Assembly: GCF_030272895.1 (NCBI RefSeq)
Contig: NZ_JALRNF010000034.1
Span: 1 to 64,000 of the forward strand
Source of the DNA: Pseudomonas sp. BGr12
Lineage (GTDB): Bacteria > Pseudomonadota > Gammaproteobacteria > Pseudomonadales > Pseudomonadaceae
DNA length: 64,000 nucleotides
Direction: 5' to 3'
Shown here: positions 34,870 through 43,511 of the stretch, in pieces
Layout: each line of letters opens with the position of its first letter
How positions within the stretch are numbered: the stretch's first letter is position 1
Program-made: the position numbers and the translations under genes
Notes under the pieces: generated by a model
The model's database searches: none
Told to the model about the DNA's origin: nothing
The model's input: only the letters and a program-made list of their open reading frames with translations

Positions 34870-35339
34870 CGGGCCCGTGCCTGGTTGCGCAACGCCTTGA
34901 CCTGATCATGGTTGCGCTGCACACCGTGATACTGGCGCTCGACCAGAGCGTAGACATCACTGCCCGGAACTTCATTCAGCCGGGCGAGTTTCTCCAGCGC
35001 ATCCCGGTAGGCCTTCAGGGCATGGTCCTCGCCGCGCTCCACTTCATTGAGCACCGCCTCTTCGCTTTTGCCGGTAAGCATCGACTTGAGGTTGACCCAT
35101 CCACGATGCATGTCACCACTCACACTGGTAGACGTTTGCGGATCGCCGCCCAGGGTACGCACCTGACTCTGCAGCTCGGACGCTGCACTGCCACACTCGC
35201 CGGCACGCTGCAGGAAATAGGTTCTCAGGTCAGGATTCTTCACATCGTCGGCAGAGGTCTTGAACCCCTTTTCGCCATCTTTGCTGTACTCGATCAGATC
35301 GTTGAGTACCGAAACCACTTCTTTGTTCTGGCTAGTCAT
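34866..35339 (-). CDS. DUF2383 / PA2169-type four-helix-bundle protein
   Basis: A 157-residue protein predicted to be all alpha. The N-terminal part (NKEVVSVLNDLIEYSKDGEKGFKTSADDVKNPDLRTYFLQRAGECGSAASELQSQV) fits the ferritin-like DUF2383 family of Pseudomonas stress proteins. Members are often induced in stationary phase or anaerobically, but the function is unknown. The ATG at 35339 has an AGGAG ribosome site upstream. The gene is a single unit facing the diguanylate cyclase gene. Confidence 0.82.
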   Translation of the reverse strand: MTSQNKEVVSVLNDLIEYSKDGEKGFKTSADDVKNPDLRTYFLQRAGECGSAASELQSQVRTLGGDPQTSTSVSGDMHRGWVNLKSMLTGKSEEAVLNEVERGEDHALKAYRDALEKLARLNEVPGSDVYALVERQYHGVQRNHDQVKALRNQARAR

Positions 35340-35415
35340 GACAAAACTCCTTTGCATGAGGAAAGGTGCAAAGGTATGGAGCAGTGTTCATGCCAGCCCT
35401 GGCGCAACAGGCACC

Positions 35416-35500
35416 TGCCTGTTTTTCAGGCACTTGCGCAACAGAAAATGAACACGAACCGAGCGTTCTGCATGAACTGTCCTTTGGCCTTCATGCAGAA
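35416..35500. promoter_or_regulatory. two inverted repeats in the divergent promoter region
   Basis: TGCCTG-N5-CAGGCA lies at 35416-35432. A longer perfect pair, TTCTGCATGAA-N13-TTCATGCAGAA, lies at 35466-35500, ending 39 bases before the DUF3820 start. The second is an unusually good dyad for an operator or a leader hairpin. The binding protein is unknown. Confidence 0.5.
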
Positions 35501-35539
35501 TGCATGTATGGTCGAACCTTCTTCCCCAGAACCCGCTCC

Positions 35540-35770
35540 ATGAATCCTGAAACCCTCGTCCTGCTGGTCACCCGCGAAATGCCCTTCGGCAAGTACCAGG
35601 GCCGGCTGATCGCCGACCTGCCCGGCCACTACCTGGCCTGGTTCGCCCGCCAGGGTTTTCCCAAGGGTGAACTGGGCGGTTTGCTGGCCCTGATGCACGA
35701 GATCGACCACAACGGTCTGGGCGAGTTGCTGGTGCCTGTGAGAGCGGGCTTGGCCCGCGATACGAGGTAG
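35540..35770 (+). CDS. DUF3820 (QSregVF_b) small protein with a REP-derived C-terminus
   Basis: A 76-residue cytoplasmic protein. The family core MPFGKYQGRLIADLPGHYLAWFARQGFPKGELGGLLALMHEIDHNGL fills residues 14-61. The DUF3820 family is widespread and of unknown biochemical role. The last ten residues (VRAGLARDTR) and the stop codon are encoded by the REP element that starts at 35738, so the original 3' end has been replaced or extended by the repeat. I start at the ATG at 35540, since upstream in-frame codons are not family-like. Confidence 0.82.
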   Translation: MNPETLVLLVTREMPFGKYQGRLIADLPGHYLAWFARQGFPKGELGGLLALMHEIDHNGLGELLVPVRAGLARDTR

Positions 35771-35807
35771 CTGATGCACCGCAATCGCGGGGCAAGCCCG
35801 CTCCCAC
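35738..35807. repeat. REP inverted pair overlapping the DUF3820 gene
   Basis: The left arm is slightly divergent (GTGAGAGCGGGCTTGGCCCG); the right arm is standard. It supplies the last codons and stop of the DUF3820 gene and ends 9 bases before the fruA stop codon on the other strand. Confidence 0.9.
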
Positions 35808-35816
35808 CAGGCCTGA

Positions 35817-37553
35817 TCAGGCCTTGGCCGGTTGCACGGCCAGCTCCACCACCTCGCTGCGCTTGAGCACGGCATACACCAGCGCGGTCAGCAGGCTGCC
35901 GGCCAGGATCGCCAGCAGGTACAGCAACGCGTGGTTGATGGCATTGGGAATCAGCATGACGAACAGCCCGCCGTGGGGCGCCATCAGCTTGCAGCCGAAA
36001 TACATCGACAGCGCGCCGGTCAAGGCGCCACCGGCGATACTCGCCGGAATCACCCGCAGCGGGTCCTTGGCGGCAAAGGGAATCGCGCCTTCGGAAATGA
36101 AGCACAGGCCCAGTATAAACGCCGCCTTGCCCGCCTCCCGCTCGCTCTGGGCGAACTTGCGCCGGGCGATGAAGCTGGCGATGCCCAGGCCGATCGGCGG
36201 CACCATGCCCGCCGCCATGGTCGCGGCCATCGGCGCGTAGCTCTGGGACGCCAGCAAGCCGACCGAGAACGCATAGGCGGCCTTGTTGATCGGCCCGCCA
36301 AGGTCCACGCACATCATCCCGCCCAGCAGCACGCCGAGCAGGATCGCGTTGGTGGTGCCCATGCTGTCGAGAAAGTGGGTCAGCCCTTCGAGCAGCCCGG
36401 CCACCGGCTTGCCGACCACGTAGATCATCACCAGGCCCGTAAACAGGCTCGCCAGCAATGGAATGATCAGGATCGGCTTGAGCGCCTCGAGGCTGGTGGG
36501 CAAGCGCACCCAGCGGCTGATGGCCTTGGCGCTGTAGCCGGCGAGAAAGCCGGCAACGATGCCGCCGATGAAACCGGCGCCCAGGGTGCTGGCCAGCAGG
36601 CCGCCGATCATCCCCGGGGCCAGGCCCGGACGGTCGGCAATCGAGTAGGCGATGTAGCCGGCGAGCAGCGGCACCATCAGCTTGAAGGCCGCCTCGCCAC
36701 CGATCTGCATCAGCGCCGCCGGCAGGGTGCCGGGCTCCTTGAAGGCTTCGATGCCGAAGACGAATGACAAGGCGATCAGCAAGCCGCCGGCCACCACCAT
36801 CGGCAACATGAACGACACACCGGTGAGCAGATGCTTGTACACCCCGGCTTTCTCGCTGCGCGCAGGGCTAGCCGCAGTACCCTGCCCGCTCGACTCTTCG
36901 CGGCCTTCGGCCAGGGCCTTGTTCAGGGTGGCCTGGGCCTGCTTGAGGGCGGTACCGGTGCCGCAGCGGTAGATGCGCTTGCCGGCGAAGCGTTCGGTGG
37001 GCACCTCGATGTCGGCGGCCAGCAGCACAACATCGGCCTCGGCAATCGCCGTCGATGGCAGCGGATTGCGGGCGCCGACCGAGCCCTGGGTCTCGACCGT
37101 CAGTTGATAACCCAGCTGCTGCGCGGCCTGCTGCAAGGCTTCGGCCGCCATGAAGGTGTGGGCGACGCCAGTCGGGCAGGCGGTGATGGCGACAATCTTC
37201 GCCCCGCGCTCGACGCGTGCCGGCAGCGTTTCGGTCAGCGGCTGATAGACCTCGGCCTTCTGCGCCGCCTCGCTGAGAAAGTGCTGGGTATCGCCCAGGG
37301 CCTGGGCCGGGGTGCTCTGGAACAGGCGCTTGCCGGCGAAGCGACGCAGGTCCAGCGGGCCGGTGTTGACCACCAGCACCCAGTCGGCAGCGGCAATCAC
37401 CGCTTCGGACAATTGCCGCTGCGGCTGCTGCGGGTCGTGGACCTCGACGCTGGTGCTCCAGCCCAGGCGCTGCGCGGCGGCTTCCAGCAGGCGCGCACTG
37501 AGGACACTGGAGACCTGGCCATTGGGGCAGGCGGTGACGATGGCAATGTTCAT
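35817..37553 (-). CDS. fruA: PTS fructose transporter, EIIB'BC component
   Basis: A 578-residue protein. A degenerate EIIB' domain (about 1-100) is followed by a phospho-accepting EIIB domain (about 112-210, catalytic Cys in ITACPTGVAHTFMAAEAL) and an EIIC membrane domain (about 235-565, eight or more helices). It imports fructose across the inner membrane as fructose-1-phosphate, receiving phosphate from FruB. The start at 37553 overlaps the fruK stop by 4 bases. It is the third gene of fruBKA, and a REP pair follows it. Confidence 0.95.
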   Translation of the reverse strand: MNIAIVTACPNGQVSSVLSARLLEAAAQRLGWSTSVEVHDPQQPQRQLSEAVIAAADWVLVVNTGPLDLRRFAGKRLFQSTPAQALGDTQHFLSEAAQKAEVYQPLTETLPARVERGAKIVAITACPTGVAHTFMAAEALQQAAQQLGYQLTVETQGSVGARNPLPSTAIAEADVVLLAADIEVPTERFAGKRIYRCGTGTALKQAQATLNKALAEGREESSGQGTAASPARSEKAGVYKHLLTGVSFMLPMVVAGGLLIALSFVFGIEAFKEPGTLPAALMQIGGEAAFKLMVPLLAGYIAYSIADRPGLAPGMIGGLLASTLGAGFIGGIVAGFLAGYSAKAISRWVRLPTSLEALKPILIIPLLASLFTGLVMIYVVGKPVAGLLEGLTHFLDSMGTTNAILLGVLLGGMMCVDLGGPINKAAYAFSVGLLASQSYAPMAATMAAGMVPPIGLGIASFIARRKFAQSEREAGKAAFILGLCFISEGAIPFAAKDPLRVIPASIAGGALTGALSMYFGCKLMAPHGGLFVMLIPNAINHALLYLLAILAGSLLTALVYAVLKRSEVVELAVQPAKA

Positions 37554-38500
37554 CTGCAACCCTCTTGTTGTTCTTCGCGCAGGCTCACGTCGCATTCCAG
37601 TTGCGCCAGTTGCTCGCGGTCATTGATGCCGAAACCGATCTGGGTCACGGCCTGGGCGGCAATGGCCGTGGCCCGGCGCAGGGTCTGTGCGGGCGCTTCG
37701 TCACGCAGCAGGCCATGGACCATGCCGGCCAGCAGCGAGTCGCCGGCACCGACCGTGCTGGCGACCTTGATCCGCGGCGGCACGGCGCCGAGCACGGCCC
37801 CCTGGCTGAACCAGTTGACCCCCCGCTCGCCCTGGGACACCACCACGTGCTCGACACCCTGTTCGATCAACTGGCGGGCGGCGGCTTGTTGCTCGGCAAA
37901 GCCGTGCACCGCGCTGCCCAGCACTTCGCCCAGCTCGTCGGTGTTCGGCTTGACCAGCCACGGCCCGCTTTGCAAGCCCAGGCGCAAGGCGTCGCCGCTG
38001 CTGTCCAGGGCGACCTTCAGGCCCATGGCCTTGAGCCGATCGAGCAACTGGCGCAACCACTGGGCCGTGACGCCACGCGGCAGGCTGCCGGCGACCACCA
38101 CCGCATCGTGCCCGGGTGCGACCCTGGCCAGTTTCTCCAGCAATTGCTCACAGGCCCGGGCATCGACCTGCGGGCCCGGCCCGTTGATGTCGGTGACACG
38201 GCCATCGGCCTCGACCAGCTTGATATTGCAACGGGTCTCACCGGGCACGCGGACAAAACAGTCGGCAAAGCCACGGCGGGCGATCAGGCTTTCGAAAGGC
38301 TGCAGGTTGTCTTCACCCAGGAAGCCGCCGACGGTGACACTGTGCCCCAGGTCTGCCAGCACCTGGGCGACGTTCAGGCCCTTGCCCGCCGCATGGCTGT
38401 GCTGGGCCTGGCTACGGTTGACCTGGCCGCTGTGCAGGGCATCGAGGCTGACGGTCAGGTCCAGCGCCGGGTTAAGGGTCAGGGTCAGTATCTTGGCCAT
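37550..38500 (-). CDS. fruK: 1-phosphofructokinase
   Basis: A 316-residue PfkB-family kinase that converts fructose-1-phosphate to fructose-1,6-bisphosphate. Visible motifs are the N-terminal TLNPALDLTVSLDAL, the substrate-side GKGLNVAQVLADLG and the ATP/anion-hole signature STVGAGDSLLAGMVHGLL (catalytic Asp). It is immediately downstream of fruB with no gap and overlaps fruA by 4 bases. In P. putida the fructose-1-phosphate it consumes is the effector of the Cra/FruR repressor. Confidence 0.95.
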   Translation of the reverse strand: MAKILTLTLNPALDLTVSLDALHSGQVNRSQAQHSHAAGKGLNVAQVLADLGHSVTVGGFLGEDNLQPFESLIARRGFADCFVRVPGETRCNIKLVEADGRVTDINGPGPQVDARACEQLLEKLARVAPGHDAVVVAGSLPRGVTAQWLRQLLDRLKAMGLKVALDSSGDALRLGLQSGPWLVKPNTDELGEVLGSAVHGFAEQQAAARQLIEQGVEHVVVSQGERGVNWFSQGAVLGAVPPRIKVASTVGAGDSLLAGMVHGLLRDEAPAQTLRRATAIAAQAVTQIGFGINDREQLAQLECDVSLREEQQEGCR

Positions 38501-41392
38501 TCAATCGCTCTCCACCAGCGCCCGCACGGCGCTGGCACTGCCCTGCAACAACGCTTGTCGGGCAAGCTGTCGGGCGTGTTCAAAATTCAGTTCACGGACC
38601 TGTGCCTTGACCTCGGCGATGCTGCGCGCGGCAACGCTCAGTTCGTCGACGCCCAGGCCCAGTAATACGGCGACCGCCTGCGGATCGGCCGCCAGCTCCC
38701 CGCACACGCCCACCCATTTGCCATGGGCATGGGCAGCGCGCACGGTGATATCGATCAGTTGCAGCACCGCCGGGTGCAGGCCGTCGGCCTGGGCCGAGAG
38801 GCTCGGATGGCCACGGTCGATGGCCAGGGTGTACTGGGTCAGGTCGTTGGTACCGATGCTGAAGAAGTCCACTTCGTGGGCCAGCACCGGCGCCAGCAGG
38901 GCCGCCGAGGGCACCTCGACCATGATCCCCAGTTGCAGGTCGCTGACGCTGATCTCGGCGCGCAGGCGCTCGACCATGGCCCGCGCCTGCTGCCACTCCT
39001 CCAGCTGGCCGACCATGGGGAACATGATCCGCAACGGCCGGTCACCCGCCGCCCGCAACAGGGCGCGCAACTGGGTTTCCATGACCTGCGGACGCTGCAG
39101 GGTCAGGCGAATACCACGCACACCGAGGAAGGGGTTCTCTTCCTTGGCGATCGGCCAGTACGGCAGCGGCTTGTCGCCGCCCACATCCAGGGTGCGCACC
39201 ACCAGCGGCCGGCCAGCGAGACCATCGAGGACACGCCGGTACTCGGCCTCCTGCTGGGCTTCGTCCGGGGCTTGCTGATGGGCCATGAAAATCAGCTCGG
39301 TGCGCAGCAGGCCGACGCCTTCGGCGCCCTGGTCGACCACTGCCTCGATACCTTTGCTTTCGCCGATATTGGCGCATACCTCGATGGCATGACCGTCACG
39401 GGTCACGGCCGGTTCCAGACGACGGGCGCGGGCCTGTTGCAGGCGCTGCTCGCGGCGCTCGCGTTCGGCCAGGGCGCGCTGCAGCTCATCGGCAGGCGGC
39501 GCCACCTGCAGGCGGCCGCGCTGGCCGTCGAGCAGCAGCAGCGTGCCTTCGGCAATCAGCAGCACCGCATCGCCGGCGCCGACCACCGCGGGAATTCCCA
39601 GGGCGCGGGCGACAATGGCACTGTGCGCGGTAGCGCCGCCACGGGCGGTGAGAATCCCGGCCACCCGCGCCGGGTCCAGGCGCGCCACATCCGACGGGCC
39701 GACCTCTTCCATCACCAGCACATAGGGCTGCTCGGGCGCTGCGCAGTCGGCTTCGCCACACAGCTGTGCCAGCACCCGCCGACCGATATCGCGCAGGTCG
39801 GCCGCCCGCTCGGCGAGCAAGGCATCGTGCAGGGCCTCCTGCTGGCGCGCGGCGGCATCGATCACTGCCATCCACGCCGCCGGTGCGCTTTCGCCCTGAC
39901 GCAGGCGTTGGTCGACCTCGTCGCCCAGGTCCGGATCGGCGAGCATTTCCTGGTGGGTGATGAAAATGTCGCCAATAGCCTTGGCTTGACTGCGCTGGAT
40001 CAGTGCGGCGATCTCGCCGTTCACCGCCGCCAGGGCCTGTTGCAGGCGCTGGCGCTCGGTCGGCAGGGCCTGTTGCAGGCGCTGGCGCTCGGTCGGCAGG
40101 GACTCGCCGCGCAGCGGGTAATCGAATTCACGCAGCACCTGGATATGCGCAGGACCACTGGCAATCCCCGGCGCGGCGGCCACGCCCTGGATCAGCGCAC
40201 CGGCCTGCGGCGCCTCAAGCTCGGGCTCCGGCAGCAATACCGGCGCAGCTTCAACGACTTCGGCCAGCGCCTCGACCTCCTCGCCCAGGCCGGCCTCGAT
40301 GGCGGCCAGCAACGCCGGCAATGCATCGGCGGCGACCGTCGGTTCGGCGATGATCTCCAGCACCTGGCCACGCCGGGCACCGAGGCTCAGCAGCTTGCTC
40401 AGGCTCTTGGCCGAAACCGCGGCCTGGCCGCTGTCGACCACCCGCAGGCGGATCTCGCCGTCGAAGGCCTTGGCCAGTTGCGCCAGCTCCTTGGCCGGGC
40501 GCGCATGCAAGCCATGGGCGTTGGCCAGGGCAATGCGGGCACTGGGCCAGTCGGCCGGCAGCTCGCCGCCGAGCACTTCCAGCACCGCACGGCTACTGGT
40601 GGCCCGGCACAACGCCTGGCCACGGCCCTCGATCAGCAAGGTGCACAGGCGCTCCAGCAATGCCTGGTGCGCGGCGCCCAGGCTGGCCAGGCAGAACACG
40701 CCGTTGACCGGCTGATCGCGATAACGCAGGGGTTGTTGCGGGGTAACGAAGGCCAGGCCCGGCTGGCGCACCGCCTGTTCGCTGTGCAGCCACCACAAGC
40801 CTTCGCCCAGCGGCAGCGACTCGACCTGTTGCAACACCCCGGCAAAGCCGCCGGCCACACAGTCGGCACGGTGCAGCAAGCGGGCTGCACGCCAGACCAG
40901 TTCATCGAAATCCTCGACCGGCACACCGAGACCGATCATCTGCGCATCCAGCGCCAGCTCCTGGGGTGCGCCCTGCAACAGCTTGAGCAGCGCCTCGGCC
41001 GAGCTGGCCCGGCGCAGCGCCTCGGCCAGGTCGGTTTCGCCCAGGGCCCGGGTCAGCAGTTGCAGCAGGCGCAGGTGCTCGTCGGAGCGCGCGGCGATGC
41101 CGATGGCCAGGTACACCCGCTGACCGTCGCCCCAGTCCACGCCGTCGGGAAACTGCAGCAAGCGCACGCCGGTGGTGAACACCTGGTCGCGGGTTTCCGG
41201 GGTGCCGTGGGGGATCGCAATACCCTGGCCGAGAAAGGTCGAGCCCTGCGCCTCACGCGCCTGCAGACCCGCCAGGTAACCCTCGGCGACCAGACCATCA
41301 TTGACCAGATAGCCGGCCAGCAGTTGCAAGGCCGCTGCCTTGTCTGGCGCCGACTGGCCCATGGAAATCTGCTCTACAGTGAGCTCGAGCAT
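38501..41392 (-). CDS. fruB: PTS fructose EIIA-HPr-EI fusion protein
   Basis: A 963-residue soluble phosphotransferase. The EIIA-Fru domain (about 1-145) has its active His in GIAIPHGTPE (residue 62). The HPr domain (about 280-370) has its His in NAHGLHARPA, and the enzyme I domain (about 395-960) has its His in GGATAHSAIVARAL and the PEP-site motif VCGELAADP. It passes phosphate from PEP to FruA. The start follows AGGAGAAGG. Residues 433-443 and 444-454 are the same 11-residue sequence (PTERQRLQQAL), a 33-base in-frame duplication in the N-terminal part of the EI region. Confidence 0.95.
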   Translation of the reverse strand: MLELTVEQISMGQSAPDKAAALQLLAGYLVNDGLVAEGYLAGLQAREAQGSTFLGQGIAIPHGTPETRDQVFTTGVRLLQFPDGVDWGDGQRVYLAIGIAARSDEHLRLLQLLTRALGETDLAEALRRASSAEALLKLLQGAPQELALDAQMIGLGVPVEDFDELVWRAARLLHRADCVAGGFAGVLQQVESLPLGEGLWWLHSEQAVRQPGLAFVTPQQPLRYRDQPVNGVFCLASLGAAHQALLERLCTLLIEGRGQALCRATSSRAVLEVLGGELPADWPSARIALANAHGLHARPAKELAQLAKAFDGEIRLRVVDSGQAAVSAKSLSKLLSLGARRGQVLEIIAEPTVAADALPALLAAIEAGLGEEVEALAEVVEAAPVLLPEPELEAPQAGALIQGVAAAPGIASGPAHIQVLREFDYPLRGESLPTERQRLQQALPTERQRLQQALAAVNGEIAALIQRSQAKAIGDIFITHQEMLADPDLGDEVDQRLRQGESAPAAWMAVIDAAARQQEALHDALLAERAADLRDIGRRVLAQLCGEADCAAPEQPYVLVMEEVGPSDVARLDPARVAGILTARGGATAHSAIVARALGIPAVVGAGDAVLLIAEGTLLLLDGQRGRLQVAPPADELQRALAERERREQRLQQARARRLEPAVTRDGHAIEVCANIGESKGIEAVVDQGAEGVGLLRTELIFMAHQQAPDEAQQEAEYRRVLDGLAGRPLVVRTLDVGGDKPLPYWPIAKEENPFLGVRGIRLTLQRPQVMETQLRALLRAAGDRPLRIMFPMVGQLEEWQQARAMVERLRAEISVSDLQLGIMVEVPSAALLAPVLAHEVDFFSIGTNDLTQYTLAIDRGHPSLSAQADGLHPAVLQLIDITVRAAHAHGKWVGVCGELAADPQAVAVLLGLGVDELSVAARSIAEVKAQVRELNFEHARQLARQALLQGSASAVRALVESD
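40031..40096. repeat. 33-bp perfect tandem repeat inside fruB
   Basis: Bases 40031-40063 and 40064-40096 are identical and keep frame, giving PTERQRLQQAL twice. Perfect identity suggests a recent slippage event. Confidence 0.93.
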
Positions 41393-41506
41393 GACCTTCT
41401 CCTTTGCAGCACCAGGACGGTGCCGAGGTATTGTTGTAAATTTTATTGCACAGGGCCATTACTCATAGCCCTGGGCAGGCGATGGTTCGGCAGAAAATTC
41501 GCCTGC

Positions 41507-41518
41507 TGAAACGTTTAA
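41507..41518. promoter_or_regulatory. Cra/FruR operator in the fruR-fruBKA intergenic region
   Basis: TGAAACGTTTAA (reverse complement TTAAACGTTTCA) matches the Cra site reported for the P. putida fru promoter. It lies 115 bases from the fruB start and 158 bases from the fruR start. The rest of the 283-base gap shows no coding frame. Confidence 0.85.
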
Positions 41519-41675
41519 TCTAGAATTGTGACCACGTTACTCGATAATCTTCGATCAATGAAGCCCCATCTTGTCGGACAATTGCGACAATGGTCGTCTG
41601 CGCCGTGATCTCTGGATCGGCGACAATTCCCGGTCAGGCTGTGCGAACAGCCACGGTAATAACAAGGAATAAGCG

Positions 41676-42671
41676 GTGAAACTCAGCGATATCGCCCGTC
41701 TGGCCGGTGTGTCCGTGACCACAGCCAGCTACGTCATCAATGGCAAGGCCGAACAGCAACGCATCAGCAGCAGCACGGTGGAGCGTGTGCGTGCGGTGGT
41801 CGAAGCCCATGGCTTCACCCCCAACCCGCAGGCCGCTGGCTTGCGTAGCCGGCACACCCGGACCCTGGGCTTCATTCTCCCGGACCTGGAAAACCCCAGC
41901 TACGCACGCATTGCCAAGCAGCTAGAGCAAGGTGCCCGGGCCAAAGGCTATCAACTGCTGATCGCCAGCAGCGACGACCAGCCCGACAGCGAGCGCCAGT
42001 TGCAACAACTGTTCCGTGCCCGACGTTGCGATGCGCTGTTCGTTGCCAGCTGCCTGCCGGCCGGCGATGACAGCTACCGCGAGCTGCAGGCCAAGGGCCT
42101 GCCGATCATCGCCCTCGACCGCAGCCTGGACCCAGCGCATTTCTGCTCGGTGGTCAGCGACGACCGCAACGCCAGCCTGCAACTGACCCGCAGCCTGCTG
42201 GACACCCGGCCGGCCAACATTGCCCTGATCGGCGCGCGCCCGGAACTGAGCGTCAGCCAGGCCCGCGCCGGTGGATTCGACGAGGCCCTGCAAGGCTTTG
42301 CCGGCAACATCAGCCGCTACCAGGGCGAAGCCTTCAGCCGCGAGTGCGGCCAGCGCCTGATGAACCAGCTGATCGCCGAACTCGGCGGCCTGCCCGACGC
42401 CCTGGTGACCACCTCCTACGTGCTGCTGCAAGGCGTGTTCGACGTGCTCCAGGGTCGCCCGGCCGACTCGCGCAGCCTGCAACTGGGCACCTTTGGCGAC
42501 AACCAGTTGCTCGACTTCCTGCCGCTGCCGGTCAACGCCATGGCCCAACAGCACGGCGTCATGGCCGAAATCGCCCTGAAGCTGGCCCTGGCCGCCGTCG
42601 AAGAGAAACGCTACGAACCCGGCGTGCACGCCGTCGGTCGAACCTTCAAACAGCGGATCAACAAGGCCTGA
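41676..42671 (+). CDS. fruR: LacI-family fructose repressor (FruR/Cra)
   Basis: A 331-residue regulator with the LacI-type N-terminal helix-turn-helix and hinge (MKLSDIARLAGVSVTTASYVINGKAEQQRISSSTVERV) and a periplasmic-binding-like sensing domain (about 62-330). It is divergent from fruBKA with a perfect Cra operator between. In P. putida this protein responds to fructose-1-phosphate and mainly controls the fru operon. The start is the ATG at 41676; AAGGAA precedes it. It is followed after 2 bases by a tatD-type gene and is probably co-transcribed with it. Confidence 0.94.
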   Translation: MKLSDIARLAGVSVTTASYVINGKAEQQRISSSTVERVRAVVEAHGFTPNPQAAGLRSRHTRTLGFILPDLENPSYARIAKQLEQGARAKGYQLLIASSDDQPDSERQLQQLFRARRCDALFVASCLPAGDDSYRELQAKGLPIIALDRSLDPAHFCSVVSDDRNASLQLTRSLLDTRPANIALIGARPELSVSQARAGGFDEALQGFAGNISRYQGEAFSRECGQRLMNQLIAELGGLPDALVTTSYVLLQGVFDVLQGRPADSRSLQLGTFGDNQLLDFLPLPVNAMAQQHGVMAEIALKLALAAVEEKRYEPGVHAVGRTFKQRINKA

Positions 42672-42673
42672 AC

Positions 42674-43471
42674 ATGCGCCTGATCGACACCCACACCCAT
42701 CTGGATTTTCCGGATTTCGACCACGACCGCCCGGCCTTGCTGGCCAACGCCAGAGCGGCCGGGGTCGAACGCATGGTGGTGCTGGGGGTGTATCAGGCCA
42801 ACTGGCAGCGGGTCTGGGACCTGGTGAGCAGCGACCCGCAGCTGTATGCCGCCTTCGGCCTGCACCCGGTCTACCTCGACCAGCACGGCCCCGAGCATGT
42901 GCGTGAACTGGGCGACTGGCTGAGCCGCCTGCGTGGCGAACGGCAACTGTGCGCCGTGGGCGAATTCGGCCTGGACTACTACCTGCCGGAACTGGACCGA
43001 GAGCGCCAGCAGCAACTGTTCGAAGCACAGCTGCAACTGGCCGTCGACTTCAACCTGCCCGCCCTGCTCCACGTACGTCGCAGCCATGCCGTGGTGATCG
43101 CCACCCTCAAACGCTACAAACTCAAGCGCGGCGGCATCATCCACGCCTTCGCCGGTAGCGTCGAAGAGGCCCGCGAGTACCACAAGCTCGGTTTCAAGCT
43201 CGGCCTGGGCGGTGCGGCTACCTGGCCGCAGGCCCTGCGCTTGCACAAGGTGCTGCCGCAGTTGCCGCTGGAGAGCCTGGTGCTGGAAACCGATGCGCCG
43301 GACATGGCGCCGGTGATGTTTGCCGGGGTGCGTAACAGCCCGGAACATCTGCCGCAGATTGCCGGGGCGTTGGCGGACATCATCGGGATTGCGCCAGAAC
43401 AGCTGGCGCAGGTCAGTAGCCGAAATGCCTGTGAGTTGTTTGGCTGGGCGAGCGACGATTCCAGTCGGTAA
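42674..43471 (+). CDS. TatD-family metal-dependent hydrolase
   Basis: A 265-residue TIM-barrel hydrolase with the metal-binding HxH motif at the N-terminus (LIDTHTHLDF), later metal ligands in VGEFGLDYY and LLHVRRSH, and the terminal LETDAPDM. TatD proteins are 3'-5' DNases or related phosphoesterases in the cytoplasm; the paralogue specificity is not evident. It starts 2 bases after the fruR stop, so it shares that transcript. No link to fructose use is known, and co-transcription may be incidental. Confidence 0.88.
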   Translation: MRLIDTHTHLDFPDFDHDRPALLANARAAGVERMVVLGVYQANWQRVWDLVSSDPQLYAAFGLHPVYLDQHGPEHVRELGDWLSRLRGERQLCAVGEFGLDYYLPELDRERQQQLFEAQLQLAVDFNLPALLHVRRSHAVVIATLKRYKLKRGGIIHAFAGSVEEAREYHKLGFKLGLGGAATWPQALRLHKVLPQLPLESLVLETDAPDMAPVMFAGVRNSPEHLPQIAGALADIIGIAPEQLAQVSSRNACELFGWASDDSSR

Positions 43472-43511
43472 GGCCTTACCCACCCGCTTTGCCCTCAAGA
43501 CCTGACGTGGG

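Noticed and set aside
36831..39278. 815-codon plus-strand frame across fruA, fruK and fruB
   Set aside because: It spans three real genes antisense and is Ser/Arg-rich low-complexity sequence without a recognisable fold.
38723..41509. 928-codon plus-strand frame antisense to fruB
   Set aside because: FruB has complete catalytic motifs in its own frame; the antisense frame shows none.
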